From the NCBI GenBank assembly GCA_017429525.1, contig JAFROT010000035.1:45328-109327 (forward strand): a DNA stretch of 64,000 bases. Reading direction: 5' to 3'. A model generated the notes under the pieces. It ran no database searches and was not told where the DNA came from. It worked only from the letters and a program-made list of their open reading frames with translations. Positions 42,044 through 51,640 of this stretch are shown piece after piece (the first letter of the stretch is position 1; every line of letters begins with the position of its first letter). Source of the DNA: Bacteroidaceae bacterium. GTDB lineage: Bacteria; Bacteroidota; Bacteroidia; Bacteroidales; Bacteroidaceae. The position numbers were made by a program, and so were the translations under genes.

Positions 42044-42162
42044 AAAAATACAACCTTTTTGTGCATAAAATGACGAAAGAGGCAAAGATTTTCGTTTCTT
42101 TGCGCTCTTTCGCCTATTTCGCTTGTTTTGGCCTACTTTTTGCAAGCGGGCTTAAGTTTGTG

Positions 42163-43680
<1,518 letters not shown>

Positions 43681-43743
43681 TTAGATTTAATAATTACCAT
43701 TTACGATAGAAGTCAATTGAGGCGTCCCTCGTGAAATCCGACA

Positions 43744-43751
43744 CAAAAGTA
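43744..43751 (-). promoter_or_regulatory. -7 box of htrA
   Basis: TACTTTTG on the minus strand, about 63 bases before the start. The -33 element is not clear. Confidence 0.5.
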
Positions 43752-43841
43752 GTGCAAAAGTTTATCTCGCTGACGTTTTGTCGCTATTTTTTCCTATCTT
43801 TTAACATGCTTAGCGCTTTGCTTAACCTCGGTTAAACTCGC

Positions 43842-43908
43842 CGACTGACATTTTTGCATTTCTTTTCGTATGCGTCCATTTTTGTCGCCAGCGACTGCCA
43901 TTTTTGCA
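43842..43908. repeat. Direct repeat CGACTG(A/C)CATTTTTGCA in the htrA-rnpB gap
   Basis: CGACTGACATTTTTGCA at 43842-43858 and CGACTGCCATTTTTGCA at 43892-43908 are 50 bases apart. A third related CATTTTTG lies between them. The 315-base gap is otherwise AT-rich with no gene. The function is unknown, and it may be regulatory for either flanking transcript. Confidence 0.5.
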
Positions 43909-43970
43909 AAAAACTCTAAACACAATGCAAAAACATTAAACATTACCCCCTAAAGCTGAAAGTTTATTCC

Positions 43971-43978
43971 TACCTTTG
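43971..43978 (+). promoter_or_regulatory. -7 box of rnpB
   Basis: TACCTTTG about 18 bases before the P1 helix of the RNase P RNA. Confidence 0.6.
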
Positions 43979-43995
43979 CAGCCGCAAAAACATGA

Positions 43996-44401
43996 GAAAA
44001 GCAGTGGGACGGCTTGCCGCTGGTCTGCGCCCTTCGGGTGGCAGGCAAGAGGAAAGTCCGGGCCGCATAGGGCACTCCGCTACCTAACGGGTAGAAGTCC
44101 GCGAGGGCTAGCACGTGCAGAAGAGAACGACCGCCACCGCAAGGTGGTAAGGGTGAGAAGGCGAGGTAAGAGCTCACCAGGCGCATGGCGACATGCGTGC
44201 TGTGCACACCGGAGGAGGAAAGTTCATGTAAACCAGCGATGCGTCGACTACGTCCTCCCCGGAGGGCGCAAGGGCGAGAGAGGGCTGCCCGTCCGAGCTG
44301 GAGGGTAGAACGATAGAGGCGTCGCGAGAGCGCCGTCGTAGATAAATGGCAAGCACCCGCTTCGGCGGGCACAGAACCCGGCTTACAGGCCCACTGCTTT
44401 T
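43996..44401 (+). ncRNA. rnpB: RNase P RNA (catalytic subunit, bacterial type A)
   Basis: Removes 5' leaders from pre-tRNAs. The closing helix P1 is formed by AAAAGCAGTGGG near 43997 and CCCACTGCTTTT near 44390. The conserved GAGGAAAGTCC (P4 left side) is at 44049-44059. The universal ACAGAACCCGGCTTA is at 44371-44385. Several GNRA- and UUCG-type hairpins lie between (for example CCCGCTTCGGCGGG). A run of eight or more T follows directly and should end transcription. Ends are set from P1, and the true 5' end may be a few bases earlier. Confidence 0.96.
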
Positions 44402-44411
44402 CTTTTTTTTC
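44401..44411 (+). terminator. T-rich terminator of rnpB
   Basis: T-run directly after the P1 closing strand of RNase P RNA. Confidence 0.6.
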
Positions 44412-44463
44412 ACTACGTTCAACGGGCAGAGCATGCACCTGCGCTGCTACGATAGATTTTGAC

Positions 44464-45741
44464 ATGAGCCTGCTATCCTTCTTTCGCGAAGGTCTCCTGT
44501 GGACCATCGATGTCAGCCAGCTGCCGCGTCTGCGCAGGTGGGCGCTGCATGCGTTGCGCCGCTTGGTGATGGCGGTGGAGCTCTTCGTCGACCGCAACCT
44601 CTCGGCCCACGCCTCGGCCCTCACTTACTCCAGCATCCTCGGTGCCGTGCCCATCCTGGCTATCGTCTTTGCCATTGCGCGGGGATTCGGCTTCGGGCAG
44701 TTGATCGAGCAGAAACTGACGTCGAGCGTGCGCTTCACCCCCGAGATGATAACCACCATCATGGACTTTGTCAACTCCTACCTCGAGCGCACTCGTGGCG
44801 GCATCTTCATCGGGATTGGCATCCTCCTCTTGTTCTACACCCTTATCTCCCTGACCTCCAACATCGAGAATGCCTTCAACACCATCTGGTGCGTGAAGAC
44901 TTCGCGCAACACCTATCGCCGCATCGTCGACTACGTCAGCGTCTTCTTCCTGCTGCCCATCGTCATCGTCGTCACGTCGGGTCTGCAGCTCTTCCTGGTC
45001 GGTATAGGCCGGTTCCTGCCTTCGTTCACCTTTGTCAGCGATGGCATAGAGGCTTTGGTGCAGCTCTCGCCCTATGCACTGACCATTCTGGCTTTCATGG
45101 CGCTCTACAAGCTGATGCCCAACACCGATGTCCATTGGCGCTCCACCGTTGTACCCGCCGTCCTCGCAGGCGTTGCCTTCCAGGGCTTGCAGTGGTTCTA
45201 CATCCATTCTCAGGTGTGGATCTCCAGCTACAGCGCTATCTATGGTTCCTTCGCCGCCATCCCGCTGTTCATGCTGTGGATGCAGCTCTCGTGGACCATC
45301 TGTCTGTTCGGCGCGCAACTCTCCTACGCCCATCAGATGGAAGCCGATTTCGCCTTCGAGAAGGTGGCGCCTCGCCTCAGCCGCAAAGCCCACGACCGAG
45401 TGGCGCTGCAGTTGATGCAGGCGCTCTGCGATGCCTTTGAGCGCGGCGATGCCCTCACCGCCCCCGAACTGGCGGCAGTCACGGCTATCCCGCTCTCGCT
45501 GACGAATACGATCCTCTATGAATTTACGGCCGACGAACGCCATCCGCTCGTCAGCGAGGTCATGCGTGGGCGTCGCGACAAACCGCGTTTCCAGCCCGCT
45601 CGACCTGTTGAGACATTGACGCCCGAGGCTGTCGTCGATTACCTCAACAACCTGGGCGACGACTATCAGCCCCTCAGAACACCTCCCACCAGCGACGCTT
45701 CCGCTTCTGCTGCTGCCCCAGCGGGTCCATTTCCTCGCTGA
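44464..45741 (+). CDS. YihY/BrkB-family membrane protein
   Basis: A 425-residue inner-membrane protein with six helices between about residues 45 and 290. The family opening, LSAHASALTYSSILGAVPILA, and the later NTDVHWRSTVVPAVLAG and LMWMQLSWTICLFGAQLSYA are clear. The family was once labelled RNase BN wrongly. Its real role is unsettled (possibly transport). The last ~130 residues form a soluble winged-helix-like tail and a Ser/Ala/Pro end. The 3' end overlaps the convergent gene at 45674 by 68 bases. Confidence 0.92.
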   Translation: MSLLSFFREGLLWTIDVSQLPRLRRWALHALRRLVMAVELFVDRNLSAHASALTYSSILGAVPILAIVFAIARGFGFGQLIEQKLTSSVRFTPEMITTIMDFVNSYLERTRGGIFIGIGILLLFYTLISLTSNIENAFNTIWCVKTSRNTYRRIVDYVSVFFLLPIVIVVTSGLQLFLVGIGRFLPSFTFVSDGIEALVQLSPYALTILAFMALYKLMPNTDVHWRSTVVPAVLAGVAFQGLQWFYIHSQVWISSYSAIYGSFAAIPLFMLWMQLSWTICLFGAQLSYAHQMEADFAFEKVAPRLSRKAHDRVALQLMQALCDAFERGDALTAPELAAVTAIPLSLTNTILYEFTADERHPLVSEVMRGRRDKPRFQPARPVETLTPEAVVDYLNNLGDDYQPLRTPPTSDASASAAAPAGPFPR

Positions 45742-46102
45742 GGATCTGCTCGTAGGTCTTGCCCTCGTGAATGATGCGGTAGATCGTGCCCCAGTCGGGC
45801 AGACCGCCTACGTTGCGGTCGTCAATCCACATGTCCACTTTCAGCTTGCGCGTGAAGCTCTCGTTGCGCGTGACGTCCTCCTCGGGGAAGTCGCGGTTGA
45901 TGGCGTAGAACTCCAGTCCACGCTCGCGGCACCATTCGATGGCAGCATCCAGAAGTTCGCCTTCACGTACTGTCCACAGGATGAGTTGGTGACGCTCTTC
46001 GGCCAGCATCTTCAGCGTCTGAACGGCAAAGGGAATCTCCTCGCCAATGGCGGGATAACGGTGACGGACGATTGTGCCGTCGAAGTCTACTGCTATGGTC
46101 AT
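45674..46102 (-). CDS. Small HAD-like phosphatase (BT0820-like)
   Basis: A 142-residue protein starting TIAVDFDGTIVRH, the HAD motif I with two aspartates. LILWTVREG supplies motif II and MWIDDRNVGG the acidic motif. The size and signatures fit the small Bacteroides HAD family typified by BT0820. The substrate is unknown. The frame extends 11 codons further, but the ATG before TIAVDF fits the family. Its last 68 bases overlap the YihY gene end to end, so both C-termini are read from the same DNA. Confidence 0.85.
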   Translation of the reverse strand: MTIAVDFDGTIVRHRYPAIGEEIPFAVQTLKMLAEERHQLILWTVREGELLDAAIEWCRERGLEFYAINRDFPEEDVTRNESFTRKLKVDMWIDDRNVGGLPDWGTIYRIIHEGKTYEQILSEEMDPLGQQQKRKRRWWEVF

Positions 46103-46132
46103 TGTCTGTACTTCAGTTTTGAATTTCGGCTG

Positions 46133-46140
46133 CAAAGGTA
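46133..46140 (-). promoter_or_regulatory. -7 box of the HAD-like gene
   Basis: TACCTTTG on the minus strand, 30 bases before the start codon. Confidence 0.5.
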
Positions 46141-46238
46141 CTACAAAGCGGGCGCATCGGAGCTAGTCGAAGCCGTTAAAAATCATTAAAACGAAAGTTA
46201 ACGTGTCTGCTATCGCGCGCGCATTTATAAATAAGGAC

Positions 46239-46246
46239 TATCTTTG
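46239..46246 (+). promoter_or_regulatory. -7 box of giant surface protein 2
   Basis: TATCTTTG, 52 bases before the ATG. The -33 position is occupied by TATCGCGCGCGC, not TTTG, one of several GC-alternating words near promoters. Confidence 0.5.
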
Positions 46247-46298
46247 CGCACTTTTTCAGGCTATTATTCACATCAATCACTAACAAAACAATCCAACA

Positions 46299-49200
46299 AT
46301 GAAGCAACGTTTACTTACGTTCTTGTCCATGGTTGCCCTTTCAGTGGTGTCCATGGCGCAGATGACGTGGACCGCTCCTGCTCCCAAGGGCTCTGACCTC
46401 TCCAGCAGCGATCGCGACACCGTCTATCTCTACAACGTCGGTGCTGCTCAGTTCCTTCACGCAGGCACTGCTTGGGGGACGCATGCCGTCGTGAAATCTC
46501 TGGGTTTGCCCGTCCGTCTGACCTCCACGACGACCGAGGCAGGCGCCACCTACTGGCAGATCTACTTCTTCGAGGGTTCGAAGAGCAAGCAGATGTTGTT
46601 CAACGACAATGGCTCTGACTGCTTTGTCGACCTGAACAATCAGGACGTCACCAAGTCCTATTGGGCCTTCTCCAAGGTGGGCGACTACTATCGCATCCAG
46701 AGCTTCTCGACAGCCGTCAGCGACCCAGAAGCGTTCGACGCCTCGCTGTTCTTCGGTCAGTCGCCTCTGCGTACCGACTTAGACCAGAACGGCAACACCC
46801 TCGACAGCCACATCGGTTGCTTTGCCGACATGAAAGCCGACGAGGAAGAGGCCCACATCGACTGGATCATCGTCACCAAGCGTGCCTACGACGAGTGGAA
46901 TGCTGTCAACGGTCTGAAGTACAACCTCCTCGACCTCATCAACACGGCTGAGGACTTCGGCGTGACGCCTACCGACGCCATCGCTGTCCTCAACAACGCC
47001 AACGCCACAGCTGCCGACGTGCAGGCTGCCATCGACGGCATCAAGGAGGTCATCATCAATGGTCTCGACGACCAGGCCAGCGAGTTGAACCCCGTCGACG
47101 TCACGAGCCTCTTCATCACCAACCCCGACTTCAACAACAAGAGCACGGATGGTTGGGTGCTCACAGGCTCCTATGCCAAGACGCAGAACAACCGCAACCA
47201 CAACATCCAGTACGACGATGGCACTGAGACCGATGAAGTAGGTCTCGACACCGGCGGTTGGCTGGAGTTCTGGAAGAGTGGCGGCATCGATGCCGACCAG
47301 GATGCTCATCAGGTCATTAAGGACCTGCCTGCTGGTGTCTACAGTCTCGGACTTGTCGGTGTCGGCACCGGTGGTCAGCTCTATGCTATCACCAACGGCA
47401 TCGAGCAGACGGCTCCGCTCACCCAGTACCTGCAGCACGTCGACTTCCAGTTCCTGCATGTCGGCGGCGACCTCACCTTCGGCTTCAAGTTCTCGCCCAC
47501 GGGCAGTGTCGCTTGGGTCGCTGTGGACAAGTTCCGCCTCTTCTACCTCGGTAAGTCTACAGAGGACGAGACGCTCACCATGCTCCGTAAGGCCTTCGAC
47601 CAATACGAGCCCTACACCACCGACTACAAGGTCAGCGAAGCCCTTCTGGCTGAAGCCATGACGGTTCTCGACAACGCGCAGAAGCTGATCAACGATCGTA
47701 GCGACGACAAGGAGGCCAACACCGCTGCCATCAATGCCATCAACAATATGACGGCACGCATCTCAGCCGAAGCTGCAGCCTACACCAAGCTCGACAACTT
47801 CATCAACAACACCATCGCCAACGACCTCACGCGCTATGCCGACTCTGAGTCGCCCGCCATTCAGGGACTCTACACGCAGATTACCGATTTCGAGGAGGAG
47901 TTTGCTGCCGCCTTCAACGATGCCAGCTGGAACACCGACGAGATTAACGCGAAGATTGAAGCCTACAATCAGGCAGTCTCCGCAGCCCTCGAGGCTCGTC
48001 GTCAGGAGGTGAAGGTTCAGCTCGACGAGTCTGCCGCCACGGGCGAAGCACTTGCAGAGCCCCTCGATATCACCGAGCTCTACAGCGACATGGCTTTCGA
48101 CTACACGACCTCGCAGGTGGCTCACACCGACGGCCTGGGCGACTGGGTCAATGAGACCAAGACGGGCAACTTCAAGACTGCCTACAGCACGGCTGAGGTG
48201 TGGAACGTTCACCCCTTCAACATCTACCGCGAGCTGCCCGACCTGCCCAAGGGAAAGTACACCATCCAGGTGAAGGCTTTCTATCGCACGGCCAACAACC
48301 TCGACAACTACCAGAGCTACGACGCTGCTGCCCAGCCTCTTGCCTTCCTCTATGCCAACAATAGCCAGAAGGGTCTGACCAACGTGGCCGAGCTGGCACG
48401 CGACGAGAAGTGGTTCGACAACGACGCTGCCCTCACCTCCGACGGCACCACCGATGCCGACGGCAACCTCGTCTACAACTCCGCACCTTTCGTGCCCAAT
48501 AGCCAGCAGGGTGCTCACATCGTCTTCACCAGCGACGAGGCTCTCGCACAGAAGGCCGTCACTGAGGTGGCTGCCTCTGTCATCAACGAAGGTGATGTCC
48601 TCACCATCGGCATCAAAGGCACTGAGGATCTGCAGGACAACTGCTGGGTCGTCTGGGCCGATGTCAAGGTGTTCTACAATGGCATCACCACCATCGACGA
48701 CGAACTGCAGGCACTCATCGACAACGCCGGCACGCTCAAAGCCTTCGGCGTACAGGCCACTGAGACGCTCATCAGCGAGGCCATCGCAGCTGGCGAGGCT
48801 GCTATCGGCCAGGATGCCGCAACGCAGGTTGAGGCTGCCCAAAAGCTGAATGCTGCCGTCGAGGCTTCGAAGCGTTCCGAGCAGCTCGTCGACGAGATTG
48901 CAGCGCTCTATCCCGTCTACGACGAGAAGCGTCAGACGCTCGAGGGCGACTACACCGACACGACTTTCCCCGACCTGATGAACACCATCGGCAGCGCCTA
49001 CAGTTCTGAGATTTTCGAGAGCAACGAGCAGATTGAGCAGTGGATCAATGGGCTCAAGGACAGCTGGAACAACTACATTCTCTCCAAGGCTGGCATCGAG
49101 GGCGCTTCCGTTGCGGAACCCTTCGAGATCAGCGAACTCATCGTCAACAACACCTTCGACGATGCTACTGGCGACAGCACCACGACGCCTGCCGGATGGA

Positions 49201-49907
49201 CGGCAGAGTTTGAGAACAACGGTGGTAAGGGTCGCGAGGGCATCATGGAGTTCTGGGGCTGCAGCACCTTCGACATCTATCAGGAACTGCCCAAGCTGAA
49301 GGATGGCTACTGGCGCCTCGAGGTCGATGCCTTCTGCCGTGCAGGCAACACCGACGACGAGATTGCCGCTATCTCCACGCCCGACAGCATTCCCTTCAAT
49401 CAGGAATACCTCTACGTCAGCGCCAAGAGCTTCAGCAAGGAGAAGAAGGTGGTGCAGTGGAGCGACCTCAACGCAGGTGCCGTCGTGAACAACGAGGAGA
49501 ACGCCGAGCTCATCTCCACGCTCGCCAAGAACGACTACAGCTTCACTTTGGGCGACGTGACCACCAACTTCGTGGCTCCCAACAACCAGTCGCAGATGGC
49601 AACCTTCATCGCTGCTGGTCGCTACCACAACACGATAGACTTCGCCTATCAGGAGAGCGATGGTCCCGTGCGTATAGGTCTGAAGCTCGTCGAGACGATG
49701 ACCAACATCTGGTGCCCCTTCGACAACTTCCGCCTCTACTACCTCGGCACTACAGCTCCCGATGCTGTCGAGAGCATCGCAGCTGGCACCCAGGCTGCTC
49801 CTGCTGCCATCTACACCCTCGACGGTCGCCAGGCTTCGACCCTGCAGCGTGGCATCAACATCGTACGTCGTGCTGACGGCAAGGTGCAGAAGGTGCTTGT
49901 GAAGTAA
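46299..49907 (+). CDS. Giant secreted multidomain surface protein with C-terminal sorting tail (paralog 2)
   Basis: A 1202-residue exported protein (signal ending VSMAQ), paralogous to the one at 18544-22176. It opens with YLYNVGAAQFLHAGTAWGTHAV, matching the paralog at many positions. Beta-rich modules with NPDF/NNTFDD openings and WVAVDKFRL, WVVWADVKV and WCPFDNFRL closings follow, separated by helical Ala/Glu linkers. The C-terminal ~35 residues (IYTLDGRQASTLQRGINIV onward) differ from the paralog at only about three positions, while the bodies have diverged. No catalytic motif is seen. Probably glycan-binding or adhesive and exported by the type IX-like route. Confidence 0.8.
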   Translation: MKQRLLTFLSMVALSVVSMAQMTWTAPAPKGSDLSSSDRDTVYLYNVGAAQFLHAGTAWGTHAVVKSLGLPVRLTSTTTEAGATYWQIYFFEGSKSKQMLFNDNGSDCFVDLNNQDVTKSYWAFSKVGDYYRIQSFSTAVSDPEAFDASLFFGQSPLRTDLDQNGNTLDSHIGCFADMKADEEEAHIDWIIVTKRAYDEWNAVNGLKYNLLDLINTAEDFGVTPTDAIAVLNNANATAADVQAAIDGIKEVIINGLDDQASELNPVDVTSLFITNPDFNNKSTDGWVLTGSYAKTQNNRNHNIQYDDGTETDEVGLDTGGWLEFWKSGGIDADQDAHQVIKDLPAGVYSLGLVGVGTGGQLYAITNGIEQTAPLTQYLQHVDFQFLHVGGDLTFGFKFSPTGSVAWVAVDKFRLFYLGKSTEDETLTMLRKAFDQYEPYTTDYKVSEALLAEAMTVLDNAQKLINDRSDDKEANTAAINAINNMTARISAEAAAYTKLDNFINNTIANDLTRYADSESPAIQGLYTQITDFEEEFAAAFNDASWNTDEINAKIEAYNQAVSAALEARRQEVKVQLDESAATGEALAEPLDITELYSDMAFDYTTSQVAHTDGLGDWVNETKTGNFKTAYSTAEVWNVHPFNIYRELPDLPKGKYTIQVKAFYRTANNLDNYQSYDAAAQPLAFLYANNSQKGLTNVAELARDEKWFDNDAALTSDGTTDADGNLVYNSAPFVPNSQQGAHIVFTSDEALAQKAVTEVAASVINEGDVLTIGIKGTEDLQDNCWVVWADVKVFYNGITTIDDELQALIDNAGTLKAFGVQATETLISEAIAAGEAAIGQDAATQVEAAQKLNAAVEASKRSEQLVDEIAALYPVYDEKRQTLEGDYTDTTFPDLMNTIGSAYSSEIFESNEQIEQWINGLKDSWNNYILSKAGIEGASVAEPFEISELIVNNTFDDATGDSTTTPAGWTAEFENNGGKGREGIMEFWGCSTFDIYQELPKLKDGYWRLEVDAFCRAGNTDDEIAAISTPDSIPFNQEYLYVSAKSFSKEKKVVQWSDLNAGAVVNNEENAELISTLAKNDYSFTLGDVTTNFVAPNNQSQMATFIAAGRYHNTIDFAYQESDGPVRIGLKLVETMTNIWCPFDNFRLYYLGTTAPDAVESIAAGTQAAPAAIYTLDGRQASTLQRGINIVRRADGKVQKVLVK

Positions 49908-49953
49908 TCACGCTCATCCCGGCAACCATCCCGGTTGCTACGTCATCATACAG

Positions 49954-49984
49954 GAAAGGGAGCCGCATTTCGCGACTCCCTTTC
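49954..49984. terminator. Terminator after giant surface protein 2
   Basis: GAAAGGGAG (49954-49962) pairs with CTCCCTTTC (49976-49984). A smaller CAACC/GGTTG hairpin precedes it. Works in both directions between convergent genes. Confidence 0.65.
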
Positions 49985-50071
49985 TGCTGTTTACTCCCTA
50001 ATGGTTGGAGATGATGAGGTAATGATTCGTTACCCCGTCGTTGTGTCTTTACTCGCCTCTTGTCTTGGCCT

Positions 50072-50803
50072 TCAGAAGCGGATGATGGTGCCGCCGTCGC
50101 TCTGCGCGTAGCGGCGTAGCAGGTCTTGGATGAACTGTGCGCAGGCGAGCACGTTGTCGCAGTTGCCGTCGTAGCCATTGACGATGGCCAGCAAGTGGCG
50201 CGTCTCGAGCGAGAGTTTGGTGCGTTCGTGGTCGCTGGTGGGTGTGCCAATGCCGCCGATGGCATCGCGGTAGACGGGCAGTCCTGCGATGTTGAGCGGC
50301 CCTCGGCCGATGCCTTCATAAGGTTCGCCTTCGCGTCCGATGCCCAGGGTGAGGGGAACGTCAACCGCAGCGTGAACGCTAACGGGAGCTTCAGCGTGAA
50401 CTTCCTCTGGGGCCGCTATCTTGTCGGCATCGAAGCCTCCGATGGAGTAGCCGTAGGCGATAGAAGCGAGGTTGATGAGGTCCACGAGCGTGCTGACGCG
50501 GTAGAGGTCGTGGCCCTTGAGCGTGCGGCGTACGAGCGCCTCGCCCGAAGGGCGGTAGCGGCTGGGGTCCTTGCCACAGCGGCGGTAGGCGGTGCGTGTG
50601 GCCTCGATGGAGGGCATCAGCTTGATGCTGTCGGGGGTGTAGCGACTGCGGTAGTCGGCCAGGAAGCGGTCAATCTCTTGCCACAGGGCGGCATCGAACT
50701 CGCTGTTGACGACGGACGCAAAGACAGCGGCACCCACGAACTCGGGGCACCGCTCTCTGATCTCTTCTGAAATGCTAATGGAAAACATCTTTCGTTTGTT
50801 CAT
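50072..50803 (-). CDS. B3/4-domain protein (PheT-like editing fold)
   Basis: A 243-residue cytoplasmic protein of the COG3382 group, carrying the B3/B4 domain found in the phenylalanyl-tRNA synthetase beta chain. YRRCGKDPSRYRPSGEALVRR is the family hallmark and LVDLINLASIAYGYSIGGFD follows. An extra Ala/Val/His-rich segment (EEVHAEAPVSVHAAVDV) sits mid-domain. These proteins may edit or bind amino acids or mischarged tRNA, but this is not proven. The start could also be the internal Met five codons in. Confidence 0.85.
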   Translation of the reverse strand: MNKRKMFSISISEEIRERCPEFVGAAVFASVVNSEFDAALWQEIDRFLADYRSRYTPDSIKLMPSIEATRTAYRRCGKDPSRYRPSGEALVRRTLKGHDLYRVSTLVDLINLASIAYGYSIGGFDADKIAAPEEVHAEAPVSVHAAVDVPLTLGIGREGEPYEGIGRGPLNIAGLPVYRDAIGGIGTPTSDHERTKLSLETRHLLAIVNGYDGNCDNVLACAQFIQDLLRRYAQSDGGTIIRF

Positions 50804-50804
50804 T

Positions 50805-50890
50805 TACCACTTACCATTTGGCATTTACGGATTTACCATTTGGCATTTGGCATTTACGGATTTACCATTTACGGATTGACCATTTGCTTT
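50805..50890. repeat. Short-word tandem repeats (CATTTACC/CATTTGGC/CATTTACGG)
   Basis: About eleven copies of 6-9-base words built on CATTTRS lie directly upstream of the B3/4 gene. The segment ATTTACCATTTGGCATTTACGG recurs in part. No gene. Probably a slippage-prone microsatellite. Confidence 0.75.
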
Positions 50891-50965
50891 CTCATGTAAT
50901 GTCCATGGGCGTTTAGGATTCATTCGCGAGCGAATGGTAAATCCATAATGGCCAATGTGAGGTGA

Positions 50966-51547
50966 TTACTTCTTCTCCTTCATGTTGACGCCACGGATGC
51001 CGTGGTAGGAGGGGGTAGAGGCAGCGGTCGCCGTGCTGTCGGCATCGCCTGCGGCGCGAGTGCGCTTGACGTAGTAGTCGTAGCCATAGTAGTCGCCGTA
51101 GCCACCGTAGCCATAGCTATCCCAGTAGCGGTCGTAGTTGCGCAGGCGGAAGGCGGTGAGGTTCTCCAGCGTGTAGTAGTCGGCGATGTAGCCCGAGAAG
51201 TAGTCGTAGCTCAGGCGGTAGTCTACGATGGCGCAGTCGAGGTTGGGATCGTCGTAGGTCAGGTAGACGGCGCGGTTCTGCACCCGCCAGGTGAAGTAGG
51301 TGGTGACGGCGTGGTAGCGGTAGTAGTCGATCTCGACGCCCGTGCCGCGGTCGTAGCCGTAGTTGGAGTAGAATTCGATCTCCGAGCCGATGGCGCGTTC
51401 GCCGTCATAGTACATATCCATGTCGCCGAACCAGTGGCCGCTGATGGTAGCGCCGATTTCGTCGTCCTCGTCCATGCAGCTGGTGAAGGCGAAGGTGGCT
51501 GCCAGCAGGATGATGAGCATCCAGAGTCTGTTGAGTAAAGTCTTCAT
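50966..51547 (-). CDS. Tyrosine-rich lipoprotein of unknown function
   Basis: A 193-residue lipoprotein (signal ending FTSC, start set at the ATG before KTLLNRL because it gives a clean lipobox). The mature part opens acidic (MDEDDE), then SGHWFGDMDMYYDGE, and is rich in Tyr, Asp and Gly, with clusters such as YGYGGYGDYYGYDYY near the end. The first half may be a lipocalin-like or immunoglobulin-like barrel (weak). A similar aromatic bias is seen in the 14337 protein. It has its own promoter box. Confidence 0.75.
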   Translation of the reverse strand: MKTLLNRLWMLIILLAATFAFTSCMDEDDEIGATISGHWFGDMDMYYDGERAIGSEIEFYSNYGYDRGTGVEIDYYRYHAVTTYFTWRVQNRAVYLTYDDPNLDCAIVDYRLSYDYFSGYIADYYTLENLTAFRLRNYDRYWDSYGYGGYGDYYGYDYYVKRTRAAGDADSTATAASTPSYHGIRGVNMKEKK

Positions 51548-51577
51548 AGTCGTAGCGATTTTAGTGTTTCGATGGTG

Positions 51578-51585
51578 CAAAGGTA
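51578..51585 (-). promoter_or_regulatory. -7 box of the Tyr-rich lipoprotein gene
   Basis: TACCTTTG on the minus strand, 30 bases before the start. This is the same spacing and sequence as at the HAD-like gene. Confidence 0.55.
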
Positions 51586-51640
51586 TAGCGAAAAGGGATG
51601 CCCTGCAAGCGGACATCCCTAAACGTTGCTGGGAATATCC

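Noticed and set aside
43950-44624. 224-codon open frame across the RNase P RNA
   Set aside because: Lies antisense to rnpB, whose conserved motifs explain the sequence.
47763-49628. 621-codon open frame opposite the second giant surface protein
   Set aside because: Antisense shadow with Val/Glu/Leu-rich composition and no family motif.
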